Below are positions 15,950 to 24,435 of a DNA stretch of 24,769 bases, piece after piece. The stretch comes from JBBATK01 sp039810585 (GTDB lineage: Bacteria; Bacteroidota; Ignavibacteria; Kapaibacteriales; NICIL-2): contig JBDHXF010000053.1 of NCBI GenBank assembly GCA_039810585.1, forward strand, positions 1 to 24,769. Direction: 5' to 3'. A program made the position numbers and the translations under genes. The stretch's first letter is position 1; the number at the start of each line of letters is the position of its first letter. The notes beneath the pieces are model-generated. The model was given only the letters and a program-made list of their open reading frames with translations. It was not told the DNA's origin and did no database searches.

Positions 15950-16202
15950 ACGGCAACATAGAGTGTAGTCAATCGGTGAGTTATGACATTGGTCATATCG
16001 GCAGCTATTTGTGGACAGTTTGTAGCCCCACAGCTGATGCCAAACTCATAGCGACATTCTCATGCGTTTTTTAGTGGTCAACGCAAACACGAAGGCGTTG
16101 TTCTCCATCCGATTATCATGAGGCAAGATGTGACTCGAGAGCTACGTCGTGAAATCGATGCTACGGATGGTCGATCTAACAACGATGGTATGAATACAAA
16201 TG

Positions 16203-16231
16203 AATACGGCCGAGCGAAGCTCAGCCGTATT
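16203..16231 (-). terminator. Strong hairpin after the large secreted-protein gene
   Basis: The arms AATACGGCTGAGC and GCTCGGCCGTATT pair over 13 bases, with one T-G pair and a three-base loop. The hairpin lies about 22 bases past the stop codon on the - strand. The following bases (CATTTGTATT) are T-rich but not a pure run, so termination is likely but may be incomplete. Confidence 0.7.
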
Positions 16232-16253
16232 ACTATTCAAAATGGAGAGGATT

Positions 16254-19200
16254 CTACTTTGCAATGACCAGCGGACTGGTATAAAGGTGACCGGCAGAGC
16301 GCATTCTCACTCGATAGACGCCCGAGCTAAGAGCACGAACATCCGCTAAGAAAGTATATGCACCGGCCTTCAATACTTGATCGTTCAGGGTAGAAACTAC
16401 TCGTCCGGATTCATCAACGATATCCAAACTCGTGGAAGTCTCGAATCCCACCGAGTATTGAATATTCACAAAGCCGCCTTGAGCTGGTTGAGGCGAAACA
16501 GATTGTAGCATGAACGGAGTATCACTCACTCTGATGAAACGGCCATCCATGTAACAACCCGATATGCTTGTTGAATCGTTTCCATAGGTCAACACAACGC
16601 AGTTGGTTCTCCCATATGGAACGAGGTCGACCACCGATGCTTGAAACTGAGTTGTCTTCATCGAATCGATCAATAACTGATAGCGGAAGGTGAAAAACGT
16701 TCCGGACGATTGGACGGCCGTATTTCCACTTGCGCTAATATGAAGCTCAATCATGTCCGGAGTAGTGCCATCCACAACTTGCACGGAGTCGATGCGCCAC
16801 GTGTTGTCGAACATACTGCCAAGTTGAACGCTATTGGCAATGTAGCTAAGATCGAAACGATTGTATTGAACCGCGATCGTGAAGGCTTTCAGTTGAACAC
16901 CGCCCCATTGTCCGGCGTTAACGTTGACACTTGCATTGGTAAGTGGACCGGACGTACTCAAGTCGATATTGGATTGACCGAACTTGATGCTTGCGTTTAC
17001 CGATGCGATGGTCACATTCGCCATCACAGAGTCCATGAGCTGACGACCGTCTGAGAAGTGAACATGGACATACACTTTGTAGCTACGCTGAACAAGAGCT
17101 ATCGGCGCAAAGTTTATGGGCACCGTAACAAAGGTATCCGGCTTGATAATCAATTTCGCGGTCGAGCTTGGTGGATTTACCAACGTGAAGTTGGCGCCAT
17201 CGGCGCCGCTTACCCACATTGAATCGACAATTTGATCAGAATTGACCGAGCCTGCACTCGCGCTATTTCCGACGATAAAACCACCGGTAGGATTGTCACA
17301 CGCCGTCACTGTTCCAAAGTCATATCCCTTCACATACGGTGGATTGAGGACAAAACTGTGAGCGGTAATCAAAACGGTGTCGCGCCACATGCCGGTTGGA
17401 TTGGCAGTGATGGGTTCTGCGTTATGCTCAATAACGACATGAGCGTGCTCAACACCCGGAAGTGAGGCAGTAAATGTAAACGGGATTTGCAATGTGGGAT
17501 CGCCGATTGCCAGGACAGTGTCGGTGATTGTCCGCAGACTAAAGTCCTTCGAATAGATTCGATTAGCCGCATCGTCCGGCTCACTCAAGAGATAGATCTT
17601 ATGTATCGTCAGCCAACGAGAATTGCTTGTATTCTGTATCGTAACGAATTCACCGGCACTCTGCGAAGTGACCGAGTTTCCGGCTAACTGTGGAGTGACG
17701 ATTTCTGCTCCAAGGGCTTTGATCTTTTCCAAGTAGCCATAACCGAGAATGAAGGCGTGCTTCTCACTGGTCTCCTCAAACTTTGCAACAATTTCCGGAC
17801 CCTTTGGTCCTTCCGTCGTCGGTGTAAAGGCAACGTCCACTTGAACCGAATCATTATTCGGGAAAAGCTGGAAGCTGACCTGTCTGTAAATACGGGTTAT
17901 TCTGAATTGACCATTTGTGCCACTCATGGTGTCGACTCCTGTGCAGTTTACACTGGAGGTGCCACTGTTGCCAACGTAGCAGGGAAGCGTCTTTGTTACA
18001 CCAAGGCGAACAGAGTCCCAATCGTTGCCATGGATATAAGGACCGGGCTGATTGGACGAACCCGTCCATGTTGAAACCGGATCATCCTTTGGTGTAGTAG
18101 GGGCGTCTGAAAGGAAGGTCACATCAATGCGCCAATTGCTTTCATCAGTTGGACTGAAGCATATTGTTCGGAACACCACACTCTTCCCGGGAGCGATTGT
18201 AAAGGGGAATGCCGGTGTCGTGGGATTCGATAACGTGAAAGGTGGTGTAATGGACGACATATCAATACCGGTGACGTGTAGAGTATCGGTACCGGTATTT
18301 TGGATGAGCAGGTTATTCTGCATCGTGGAGTTACAAACGGTACTCCCTACCGTAACAGCTCCGGCGTTGAAGTCGCCTACGACAATATGAGGCATTACTC
18401 CACGGCCACGAACAAGAAATTTAAAGCGAGCACAATCGTCGGCAACAATGAGCGAATCTTTGTCGAAGGACGACGCATCCTTGGCTTCTGTCGTTGGAGA
18501 ATAACTAATTGTGACAAGAAGCGAGTCACGAGGGTTGATACGTAAGCCAAGAGTATCGATAGAGTCGTGAGCAACAGTAAAGAGACTTCCGTCCTTCATC
18601 GCAATCTGCTTGATATACTCGAGAGTGTCGTTGTCGTTATGAATCCACACTGTCTTGGTGCTCGTTGTTCCCACCCGCACGTTGCCAAAATCTACGGGGT
18701 CTGGACTCAGCTTGATTTTTGGTGCAAAGTAGTACACAGAGTCTATGGCAACATTGAGAGCACGGTCTTGCACAAAGAATTTCGCATAAGCGTTTTGCGA
18801 TTTATCAATAACCTCTAAGCGCCAGGTCACTTGAAAATTGCTATTTGCAGCAGGAATTTTCGTGTCCGTTATGTTTTTTCCATCGGACGTGAGGAGCACT
18901 ATCTGATAATTAAAACTCTTGGCAATGGCAGTATCCACAAAGTCAATGTCACGAATGCCGGTGTCCACTTGACTTAATGTGTCGTTAATCTTAAAGTTTC
19001 GCAGTTCCGTACCCAGGTAGGTATAGTCACCGCAATCAACAGACCGGGTAAGCACCGGGGCCAAGGTATCAAATTTGCTCAAGTCTTTAAATGCCGTCGC
19101 TGCTGGCCATCCATAGGAGTCGAAGGCACCATACCCATACACTTCTCCTCCAAAAGGCGTATCGCCATAAATATTATGCGATCCGTTAGCCAGAGGAATA

Positions 19201-20624
19201 CGAGCATAATACAAATTCGTACCGGGAATATGATTGCCTAAGAAACTCGGATAAATAGCAAAGAGGTATTTGCCGTCTAACACAATTGACTTTAAAAGTT
19301 TCGCACTGGGATCTGCTGTATCACCAACCGCTATAATATTAAAGAAGTGATTGGTATAGCGGGAGTTTTGTGGGCACTGAAATATAGTGGCTTTCGTGTA
19401 TTGTTCTTGAGCTATACAATACACGGTAAAGGGGTCGTAATTGTTATCGTTATCCCAATCCGCAGAACAGCACTCGTGCATGAGCTGGAAAGGTTTATTC
19501 GAACGGAAAATGGCCATTCCTTGAATTCCGTGCGATTTCTCTGTGGACGATCCCGCTCCTCCGGAAGGTTCTTCTGGTGATTTTGGGAGCGATCGTACTT
19601 CACCGGCTTTCATATTAAAAACCGGAGTTGGACCGTTAATGCGATTGCCGGTTTTAAAGTCGAAGCTCTCCCACGTGATATTTGTACCGTCTTCTTTTGC
19701 GATGGCTCTGTAGAGATCGCCCAATCCACCTCTCAGATATTCCACTGCTACATAGGTTTTACCCCATTGGGTCGTGGGTGGCACCATTTCACAGATATAA
19801 TCTCGACCACCGCCAAGATTAAAGGTGGGAATCATGGTTCTCTGGTGAAAATCGATAAAGCCAATTGGCTTTGTTGCCACCACTCGAGATCCGCTTAGGT
19901 CAAACGTTCCGCGCGTTGTTCCGTCACCCCAAACGATGTACGCCTGGCCACGATTCAAACTCACTTGCCAGTGATCGCCGTATTTGTGTCCGCCGTCCGT
20001 TCTGGTGTTCAATCCGCTAGCCGCATACTCACCAACTGTTCTGGAGCGCAAATAAATATCGACCTGCGTGCCGTCTTCTGCCGCGAAAAAGCAAAATCCG
20101 CCTTTCCAATTGCGAGCTTCATTAAAGTCAGGATAGGTTAAGGCATAGTACTCTTTGCCCCACGAATCAACCGGAATGGCGAGGTATCCGTCGGACGATA
20201 CGTCTTTTCCATTATACACATACACAGAAACATTGTCGTCTGAACGAATGGAGAAACACATGTCCGATACTTTCTCACTTTCATTGATTTCATCCATAGG
20301 GAAACTTGAAAAATCCAGGACTGACACGACATTCGCCTGCACAGCAACCCGCTTCTTAAAACCGACGGCGGGAACTTCATAGTCAATGAGCGTGTTTTTG
20401 GAACAAGCAACGTAGATCTGACGTGCGGTTACAAAGCAATTCGGACAGTCATTCATCGGCAAGCAAAACACAAACTCCTTGCCCTGCGATCCGTTATTGA
20501 GCATCCACTGAGCAGTCGGCTTCGACTGTGGGTGAGTTGCCTTCGAAAGTTGTGCAACAATAGATTGTGTACTAAATAGTCCGATAAGCACGACCGCTCC
20601 GATCCAAAACCTCGCCGTTTTCAT
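16254..20624 (-). CDS. Giant secreted protein: IgGFc-binding-like N-terminus, Ig-like repeats, cohesin-like domain, T9SS tail
   Basis: This is a 1456-residue exported protein. The signal peptide covers about 1-25 (core WIGAVVLIGLF, end IVAQ). Residues 35-500 resemble the IgGFc-binding protein N-terminal domain: WGKEYYALTYP, AAEDGTQVDIYL, LNRGQAYIVWGD, DLSGSRVVATKPIGFIDFHQ and EMVPPTTQWGKTYVAVEY. From about 640 to 1200 come several Ig-like segments of the ASPM/SPD-2/hydin or choice-of-anchor-D sort, e.g. LSPDPVDFGNVRVGTTSTK and NTGTDTLHVTGI. Around 1210-1350 is a cohesin-like beta domain (VNAGQWGGVQLKAFTIAVQY). The last 80 residues or so are a T9SS sorting domain (SLDIVDESGRVVSTL... GVYRVRMRS). 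The ATG at 20624 is chosen because GGGGA lies five bases upstream; an in-frame ATG four codons earlier has no site. It is probably a surface adhesin or matrix protein. The binding partner is unknown. Confidence 0.85.
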   Translation of the reverse strand: MKTARFWIGAVVLIGLFSTQSIVAQLSKATHPQSKPTAQWMLNNGSQGKEFVFCLPMNDCPNCFVTARQIYVACSKNTLIDYEVPAVGFKKRVAVQANVVSVLDFSSFPMDEINESEKVSDMCFSIRSDDNVSVYVYNGKDVSSDGYLAIPVDSWGKEYYALTYPDFNEARNWKGGFCFFAAEDGTQVDIYLRSRTVGEYAASGLNTRTDGGHKYGDHWQVSLNRGQAYIVWGDGTTRGTFDLSGSRVVATKPIGFIDFHQRTMIPTFNLGGGRDYICEMVPPTTQWGKTYVAVEYLRGGLGDLYRAIAKEDGTNITWESFDFKTGNRINGPTPVFNMKAGEVRSLPKSPEEPSGGAGSSTEKSHGIQGMAIFRSNKPFQLMHECCSADWDNDNNYDPFTVYCIAQEQYTKATIFQCPQNSRYTNHFFNIIAVGDTADPSAKLLKSIVLDGKYLFAIYPSFLGNHIPGTNLYYARIPLANGSHNIYGDTPFGGEVYGYGAFDSYGWPAATAFKDLSKFDTLAPVLTRSVDCGDYTYLGTELRNFKINDTLSQVDTGIRDIDFVDTAIAKSFNYQIVLLTSDGKNITDTKIPAANSNFQVTWRLEVIDKSQNAYAKFFVQDRALNVAIDSVYYFAPKIKLSPDPVDFGNVRVGTTSTKTVWIHNDNDTLEYIKQIAMKDGSLFTVAHDSIDTLGLRINPRDSLLVTISYSPTTEAKDASSFDKDSLIVADDCARFKFLVRGRGVMPHIVVGDFNAGAVTVGSTVCNSTMQNNLLIQNTGTDTLHVTGIDMSSITPPFTLSNPTTPAFPFTIAPGKSVVFRTICFSPTDESNWRIDVTFLSDAPTTPKDDPVSTWTGSSNQPGPYIHGNDWDSVRLGVTKTLPCYVGNSGTSSVNCTGVDTMSGTNGQFRITRIYRQVSFQLFPNNDSVQVDVAFTPTTEGPKGPEIVAKFEETSEKHAFILGYGYLEKIKALGAEIVTPQLAGNSVTSQSAGEFVTIQNTSNSRWLTIHKIYLLSEPDDAANRIYSKDFSLRTITDTVLAIGDPTLQIPFTFTASLPGVEHAHVVIEHNAEPITANPTGMWRDTVLITAHSFVLNPPYVKGYDFGTVTACDNPTGGFIVGNSASAGSVNSDQIVDSMWVSGADGANFTLVNPPSSTAKLIIKPDTFVTVPINFAPIALVQRSYKVYVHVHFSDGRQLMDSVMANVTIASVNASIKFGQSNIDLSTSGPLTNASVNVNAGQWGGVQLKAFTIAVQYNRFDLSYIANSVQLGSMFDNTWRIDSVQVVDGTTPDMIELHISASGNTAVQSSGTFFTFRYQLLIDSMKTTQFQASVVDLVPYGRTNCVVLTYGNDSTSISGCYMDGRFIRVSDTPFMLQSVSPQPAQGGFVNIQYSVGFETSTSLDIVDESGRVVSTLNDQVLKAGAYTFLADVRALSSGVYRVRMRSAGHLYTSPLVIAK

Positions 20625-20679
20625 AGAAATCCCCATAAATACTAGTTAGTCAGTTGACCATTTTCTTAACTTTTTGTAA

Positions 20680-20708
20680 CAAAATACACAAACGAAGTTC
20701 AAAAGCAA
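20680..20708 (-). promoter_or_regulatory. Possible Bacteroidota-type promoter for the large secreted-protein gene
   Basis: On the - strand, TTG, 19 bases and TATTTTG approximate the TTTG-N19-21-TAnnTTTG promoter pattern; each box is one base short of the consensus. It would place the transcript start about 50 bases before the ATG at 20624. Confidence 0.35.
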
Positions 20709-20745
20709 CAGGCGTGGAAAGTTTTTTTTCCGGTGTCTTGTTGTA

Positions 20746-20767
20746 GACCTCAAGGTCGTCTTTGACG
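20746..20767. repeat. Paired small palindromes in the divergent control region
   Basis: GACCT-CA-AGGTC (20746-20757) directly abuts CGTC-TTT-GACG (20757-20767). They lie between the promoters of the divergent secreted-protein and transketolase genes and could be regulator sites. This is low-grade evidence. Confidence 0.3.
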
Positions 20768-20821
20768 ATCCGGGATTCTTGCATCCCTCAGGTCGAAAAC
20801 GCATTGTAAACTCCGAGCATA

Positions 20822-20854
20822 TTCGCGTAAAACGGCTCAGATTCGGTATATTTG
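20822..20854 (+). promoter_or_regulatory. Bacteroidota-type promoter of the transketolase genes
   Basis: TATATTTG at 20847-20854 matches the TAnnTTTG -7 box exactly. TTCG at 20822-20825, 21 bases upstream, is one mismatch from the -33 TTTG. The transcript would start near 20861, leaving a leader of about 20 bases that holds the Shine-Dalgarno site GGGGA before the ATG at 20882. Box, spacing and leader length all fit. Confidence 0.6.
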
Positions 20855-20881
20855 TGCATTATTCAAGTTTGGGGAATAACT

Positions 20882-21772
20882 ATGGCCGGTGAATTTGCAG
20901 TTGAGTTCGATTCCAATACCTATGGCAATGGCGGACATGATGCTTCAGGTTATGCCAGGATTGCAACGAACATTCGAAGAGATATTATAAAGGAGCTTGT
21001 TTTGGCGGGGAGTGGTCACTCCGGAGGCCCTCTGGGCTCGGCTGACATCTTTGCTGTGCTCTATTTTGGTGGTTTCATGCGCTACAATACAGCCGATTGG
21101 TTTGGCGCATCGCATGACCGCTTTGTGTTAAGCGCCGGACATATGTGTCCTGTTCTTTACTCGACTCTGGCAAACGCCGGTGCATTTCCTAAGTCAGAAC
21201 TTGCTACTCTGCGCAAGTATGGCACCCGTCTGCAAGGGCACCCAGGGCGCGACATGGGACTTCCGGGAATCGAAAGTTCGACCGGTTCGCTTGGTCAGGG
21301 TCTGTCCATCGCAGTTGGCATGGCTATGTCAGACCACTTGCTAGACAACAACGACCGACGTGTCTACTCACTCAGCGGCGATGGAGAATTGCAAGAGGGA
21401 AGTATCTGGGAGGCGGCTATGTCAGCCTCGCACTTCAAGCTCGACAACTTCTGCTGGATCATTGATAACAACGATTGTCAAATCGACGGCCGTGTGCCAG
21501 ATGTGATGAACGTCTACCCGATTGCGGACAAATGTCGCAGCTTTGGATTCGATGTCATTGAATGTAATGGTCACGATCACATGGCTCTCGACGCTGCCTT
21601 TAAACAGTTCATCACGAACTCGACAAACAAGACCGGTCGTCCAACAGCCATCATCGCCCGCACGTATATGGGTCATCCCATCTCGTTTATGAACGACAAG
21701 TATGAGTGGCACGGCAAGCCACCAAGCTGGGAACAAGCCAAAATTGCATTGGATGAGTTGGTCCTTCAATAA
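20882..21772 (+). CDS. tktA: Transketolase, N-terminal (thiamine diphosphate-binding) subunit
   Basis: This 296-residue half-transketolase carries the ThDP pyrophosphate-binding domain. It has the GDGELQEGS... NN motif at about 165-197, the substrate and cofactor His residues in SGHSGGPLGS and SAGHM, and QGHPGRDMGLPGIESSTGSLGQG, which is typical of the family. With the next gene it forms the enzyme that moves two-carbon ketol units between sugar phosphates in the non-oxidative pentose phosphate pathway. The start at 20882 has GGGGA seven bases upstream; an in-frame TTG ten codons earlier lies inside the promoter box and is rejected. The gene is the first of a two-gene unit; the C-terminal half begins 27 bases later. 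Split transketolases are known in archaea and in several bacterial lineages. Confidence 0.95.
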   Translation: MAGEFAVEFDSNTYGNGGHDASGYARIATNIRRDIIKELVLAGSGHSGGPLGSADIFAVLYFGGFMRYNTADWFGASHDRFVLSAGHMCPVLYSTLANAGAFPKSELATLRKYGTRLQGHPGRDMGLPGIESSTGSLGQGLSIAVGMAMSDHLLDNNDRRVYSLSGDGELQEGSIWEAAMSASHFKLDNFCWIIDNNDCQIDGRVPDVMNVYPIADKCRSFGFDVIECNGHDHMALDAAFKQFITNSTNKTGRPTAIIARTYMGHPISFMNDKYEWHGKPPSWEQAKIALDELVLQ

Positions 21773-21799
21773 CTGGCGGTGCTGATACGGTAGTGATTC

Positions 21800-22831
21800 A
21801 TGAATAACGAACAACGACTGACTATGCAAGACTATCAAAAACTTGGAATGAAACCCACTCGCTTCGGATTCGGCGAAGCTCTGGTGGTGCTCGGCGAACG
21901 CAATCCAAATGTTGTGGTACTGGGCGGTGACATCACCGGCTCCGTGATGACGAGCTACTTTAAAGAAAAATTCCCGGAACGCTTCTTTTCCATCGGCATC
22001 GCTGAGCAAAATGCAACAACGATTGCAGCAGGCTTAGCACTGAGCGGAAAGGTGCCGTTCTTTGCTTCGTACGGTGCATTCTGCGCCTTGCGTAATGCCG
22101 ATCAACTTCGCATCAGCGTGTGTTACAATGAGGCGAACGTTAAGATTGGTGGTGGACACGCCGGTATTAGCGTTGGTCCGGATGGTGCAACCCATCAAGT
22201 ACTTGAGGAGGTAGCGTATCTGCGCACTCTTCCGCACATGACGATGATTGTTCCGGCAGATTATCTGGAGGCTAAGAAAGCCACCATCGCCGCCGGCGAA
22301 ATGGTTGGTCCTGCGTACATCCGCTTTGGTCGCTCACCGGTGCCTCTGTTTACCACAGAAGAAACGCCGTACGTGATTGGCAAGGCTATCCAACTTCAGG
22401 ACGGCAGCGATGTGGCACTGATCGCCAATGGCGCCATGGTGTGGGAAGCACTCACGGCAGCAACGGAACTCGCCAAGAAGGGCATCAAAGCGACCGTGCT
22501 CAATGTCCACACAGTAAAACCGATTGACGTTGAAGCAATTACCAACGCAGCGCGTCAATGCGGTTGTGTGGTCACCGCTGAAGAACATCAAGTGCACGGC
22601 GGCCTAGGCTCCGCCGTTGCCGAGGTGATCGTAAAGAATGCGCCGGTTCCGATGGAATTTGTTGGCGTGAAGGACAGCTTTGGAGGCAGCGGTGAACCCG
22701 AAGAACTCATGGAGAAGTTCGGTTTAACCTGGAAAGAAATCTATGCCTCAGCTCTCGTTGCCATGGAACGTCGCGACAAAGGCTCTGCCGGTTTCCGTAA
22801 ACTGAGCGACGTGGCGGTGTACACTGCCTAA
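21800..22831 (+). CDS. tktB: Transketolase, C-terminal (pyrimidine-binding and regulatory) subunit
   Basis: This 343-residue partner completes the split transketolase. The pyrimidine-binding domain shows SIGIAEQNATTIAAGLAL (64-81), where Glu69 should activate the thiamine ring, and VKIGGGHAGISVGPDGATHQ. The last 130 residues form the transketolase C domain (DVALIANGAMVWEAL, VLNVHTVKPID, VTAEEHQVHGGLGSAVAE). The end (RRDKGSAGFRKLSDVAVYTA) runs somewhat past the usual finish of the domain. Neither candidate ATG (21800 or 21824) has a strong ribosome site; I keep 21800, but 21824 is possible. A hairpin terminator follows 25 bases after the stop. Confidence 0.94.
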   Translation: MNNEQRLTMQDYQKLGMKPTRFGFGEALVVLGERNPNVVVLGGDITGSVMTSYFKEKFPERFFSIGIAEQNATTIAAGLALSGKVPFFASYGAFCALRNADQLRISVCYNEANVKIGGGHAGISVGPDGATHQVLEEVAYLRTLPHMTMIVPADYLEAKKATIAAGEMVGPAYIRFGRSPVPLFTTEETPYVIGKAIQLQDGSDVALIANGAMVWEALTAATELAKKGIKATVLNVHTVKPIDVEAITNAARQCGCVVTAEEHQVHGGLGSAVAEVIVKNAPVPMEFVGVKDSFGGSGEPEELMEKFGLTWKEIYASALVAMERRDKGSAGFRKLSDVAVYTA

Positions 22832-22855
22832 GATGAGACGAAAAAAGACAGCAGT

Positions 22856-22892
22856 CACGAAGACCACTCAACCTGGGTGGTTTTCGTGTTTT
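22856..22892 (+). terminator. Rho-independent terminator of the transketolase genes
   Basis: CACGAAGACCAC and GTGGTTTTCGTG pair over 12 bases, with one G-T pair and a nine-base loop, and are followed by TTTT. It lies between tktB and tsaD. Confidence 0.85.
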
Positions 22893-22941
22893 AGACCGAA
22901 GGTCGGCGTGCGTGCTACAGATAGTGATACAAGTATTAAAC

Positions 22942-23991
22942 GTGAACGAACAGCACATCATCTTGGCAATTGAGTCGTCGTGCGACGACACCTCCGCATC
23001 CGTCATGCGAAAAGGCGAGGTGCTGAGTAATGTCATTTCATCGCAGGCTTTCCACGCCACGTGGGGAGGTGTGATTCCCGAGCTTGCCTCGAGAGCGCAT
23101 CTAGAAAACATCGCACCGGTCATACAGCAAGCTCTCAATGACGCCAATATCGAAATGCAGGATGTCAGCGCGCTTGCGTGCACCACGCAACCCGGCCTGC
23201 TCGGCGCTCTCTTAGTTGGCGCTAACTACGCAAAAGGCTTGGCTCTGCGCTTCAATCTACCTTGTGTTCCGGTGCATCACATTGAGGCGCATCTGTATTC
23301 AGCATTTCTTGAGGACGAGACCATTCAGTTTCCGTACCTGTGTTTGGTGGTGAGTGGAGGACACACCTCGTTGTTTTACGTGACGAGTTTTCACGATTAC
23401 CAAATCCTTGGCTCAACGCGCGACGACGCTGCAGGTGAGGCCTTCGACAAGACTGCCAAGCTCCTCGGTCTTGGCTACCCCGGTGGTGCACTGATCGACA
23501 AGCGTGCACGTCGTGCAGACAAGGATATCATTGCCTTTCCCCGCGCTTTGTTGCACGACGATACCTACGAGTTTAGTTTTAGTGGCATGAAGACTGCTGT
23601 TCGAAACTACCTGCATCAACATCATCCGGAAGGTATTGATGACGCGCAGCGTAACGTTCTCTGTGCCTCTATTCAGGAGGCAATCGTCGACGTCTTAGCG
23701 ACGAAAACCCTGCGCGCAGCGCGCGAGTATAAAGTCAACCATGTGGTGATTGCAGGCGGTGTCTCTGCCAATTCACGACTGAGAGAACTCATGACGGAAG
23801 CCGCTCAGAGAGATCATTATTCGTTCGTCGCTCCGCGACTCTCGTACTCATTAGATAACGCCGCAATGATCGCCTTCGTCGCATCACGCAAACTCGCGGA
23901 ACAAGGCTCGGAAGCCTTTCGATCGCTCGACTTCGCCGTCAGTTCAAAAGCATTGCGCATGCACCGTCACGGCAATGCTAATGGCGGATGA
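22942..23991 (+). CDS. tsaD: tRNA N6-adenosine threonylcarbamoyltransferase
   Basis: TsaD (Gcp/Kae1/YgjD) transfers the threonylcarbamoyl group to A37 of tRNAs reading ANN codons, in a complex with TsaB and TsaE. The start of the fold, IILAIESSCDDTSASV, and the metal ligands His113 and His117 (HHIEAH) are present. So are the nucleotide-binding blocks VSGGHTSL, GEAFDKTAKLLGLGYPGG and FSFSGMKTA, and the late GGVSANSRLRE and DNAAMIA with its third metal ligand Asp. The GTG at 22942 gives 349 residues, close to the family norm; a GTG at 22912 would add ten residues with a weak AAGG site and cannot be ruled out. Its stop overlaps the 3' end of the convergent gene remnant by 14 bases. Confidence 0.95.
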   Translation: MNEQHIILAIESSCDDTSASVMRKGEVLSNVISSQAFHATWGGVIPELASRAHLENIAPVIQQALNDANIEMQDVSALACTTQPGLLGALLVGANYAKGLALRFNLPCVPVHHIEAHLYSAFLEDETIQFPYLCLVVSGGHTSLFYVTSFHDYQILGSTRDDAAGEAFDKTAKLLGLGYPGGALIDKRARRADKDIIAFPRALLHDDTYEFSFSGMKTAVRNYLHQHHPEGIDDAQRNVLCASIQEAIVDVLATKTLRAAREYKVNHVVIAGGVSANSRLRELMTEAAQRDHYSFVAPRLSYSLDNAAMIAFVASRKLAEQGSEAFRSLDFAVSSKALRMHRHGNANGG

Positions 23992-24375
23992 TGAGGGGTT
24001 GAGCAAAGGTTGAATCTGAGCGCTGCCCGGACAACACATACAGCCCGTTGGCAAATTCAGATATGTCGTAGGATTGTCCTTCCCGAACATTTTCCAGAGT
24101 GCATACCACCGAGCCAATAGCGTCGCGTATTGAAATAGAAGTGAAGTCGTGTTGGAAAATCAGGAAACTGCTAGCGGGGTTTGGAACGGAAATGCAATAA
24201 GTGTGGACAGACGGCGAAGTGGCAACAGCAGTTGTTTTGACAAGGCTGTCCATTTGAAATGCACCGGAGGTTGCGACATCGTGCGCAAATCGACGCGGAG
24301 TTATGCGATACAGCTCGTCACCCAGGAGAAGGATTTCGTCAGTCTTTGGGTTAACAGACGAAGCATACACCGCTC
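23978..24375 (-). pseudogene. 3' remnant of a T9SS-secreted protein gene, cut by an IS3-like element
   Basis: About 130 residues remain of what was a longer exported protein. The last 70 (SVPNPASSFLIFQ, SISIRDAIGSVVCTL, FANGLYVLSGQ, QPLIIRH) have the T9SS type A sorting pattern. The part before it (VNPKTDEILLLGDELYRITPRR) looks like the end of a repeat or propeller domain. There is no signal peptide. The reading frame runs on into the left end of the insertion sequence (GTG at 24421), so any product made would carry about 15 foreign residues. The rest of the host gene should lie on the far side of the element, outside this window. The 3' end overlaps tsaD by 14 bases. Confidence 0.75.
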
Positions 24376-24401
24376 TGAAGTTCCCCCCAAATTTAGGACA
24401 G
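24376..24401 (+). repeat. Probable left terminal inverted repeat of the IS element
   Basis: The end begins with TG as in IS3 elements and holds a C6 run and CAAATTTAGGACAG. Support comes from the position, 35-60 bases before orfA, and from the point where the host reading frame stops making sense. The matching right repeat is not in view. Confidence 0.5.
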
Positions 24402-24435
24402 GTAGTTAAGCTATCATTCACCTAAATTTACACCC

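Larger units (their letters stand above)
15898..16253. other. Intergenic region of 356 bases with inverted repeats
   Basis: There is no credible gene here. The region holds the 5' side of the lipoprotein gene and the 3' side of the large secreted-protein gene, both on the - strand. I see an inverted repeat at 15928-15949, a shorter one at 15983-15996 (ATGAC-ATTG-GTCAT) and a strong hairpin at 16203-16231. The stretch 16000-16200 shows nothing I can name. Confidence 0.6.

Noticed and set aside
21422..22009. 195-residue open frame antisense to the transketolase genes
   Set aside because: It spans the ends of two clear genes on the other strand and shows no family features.
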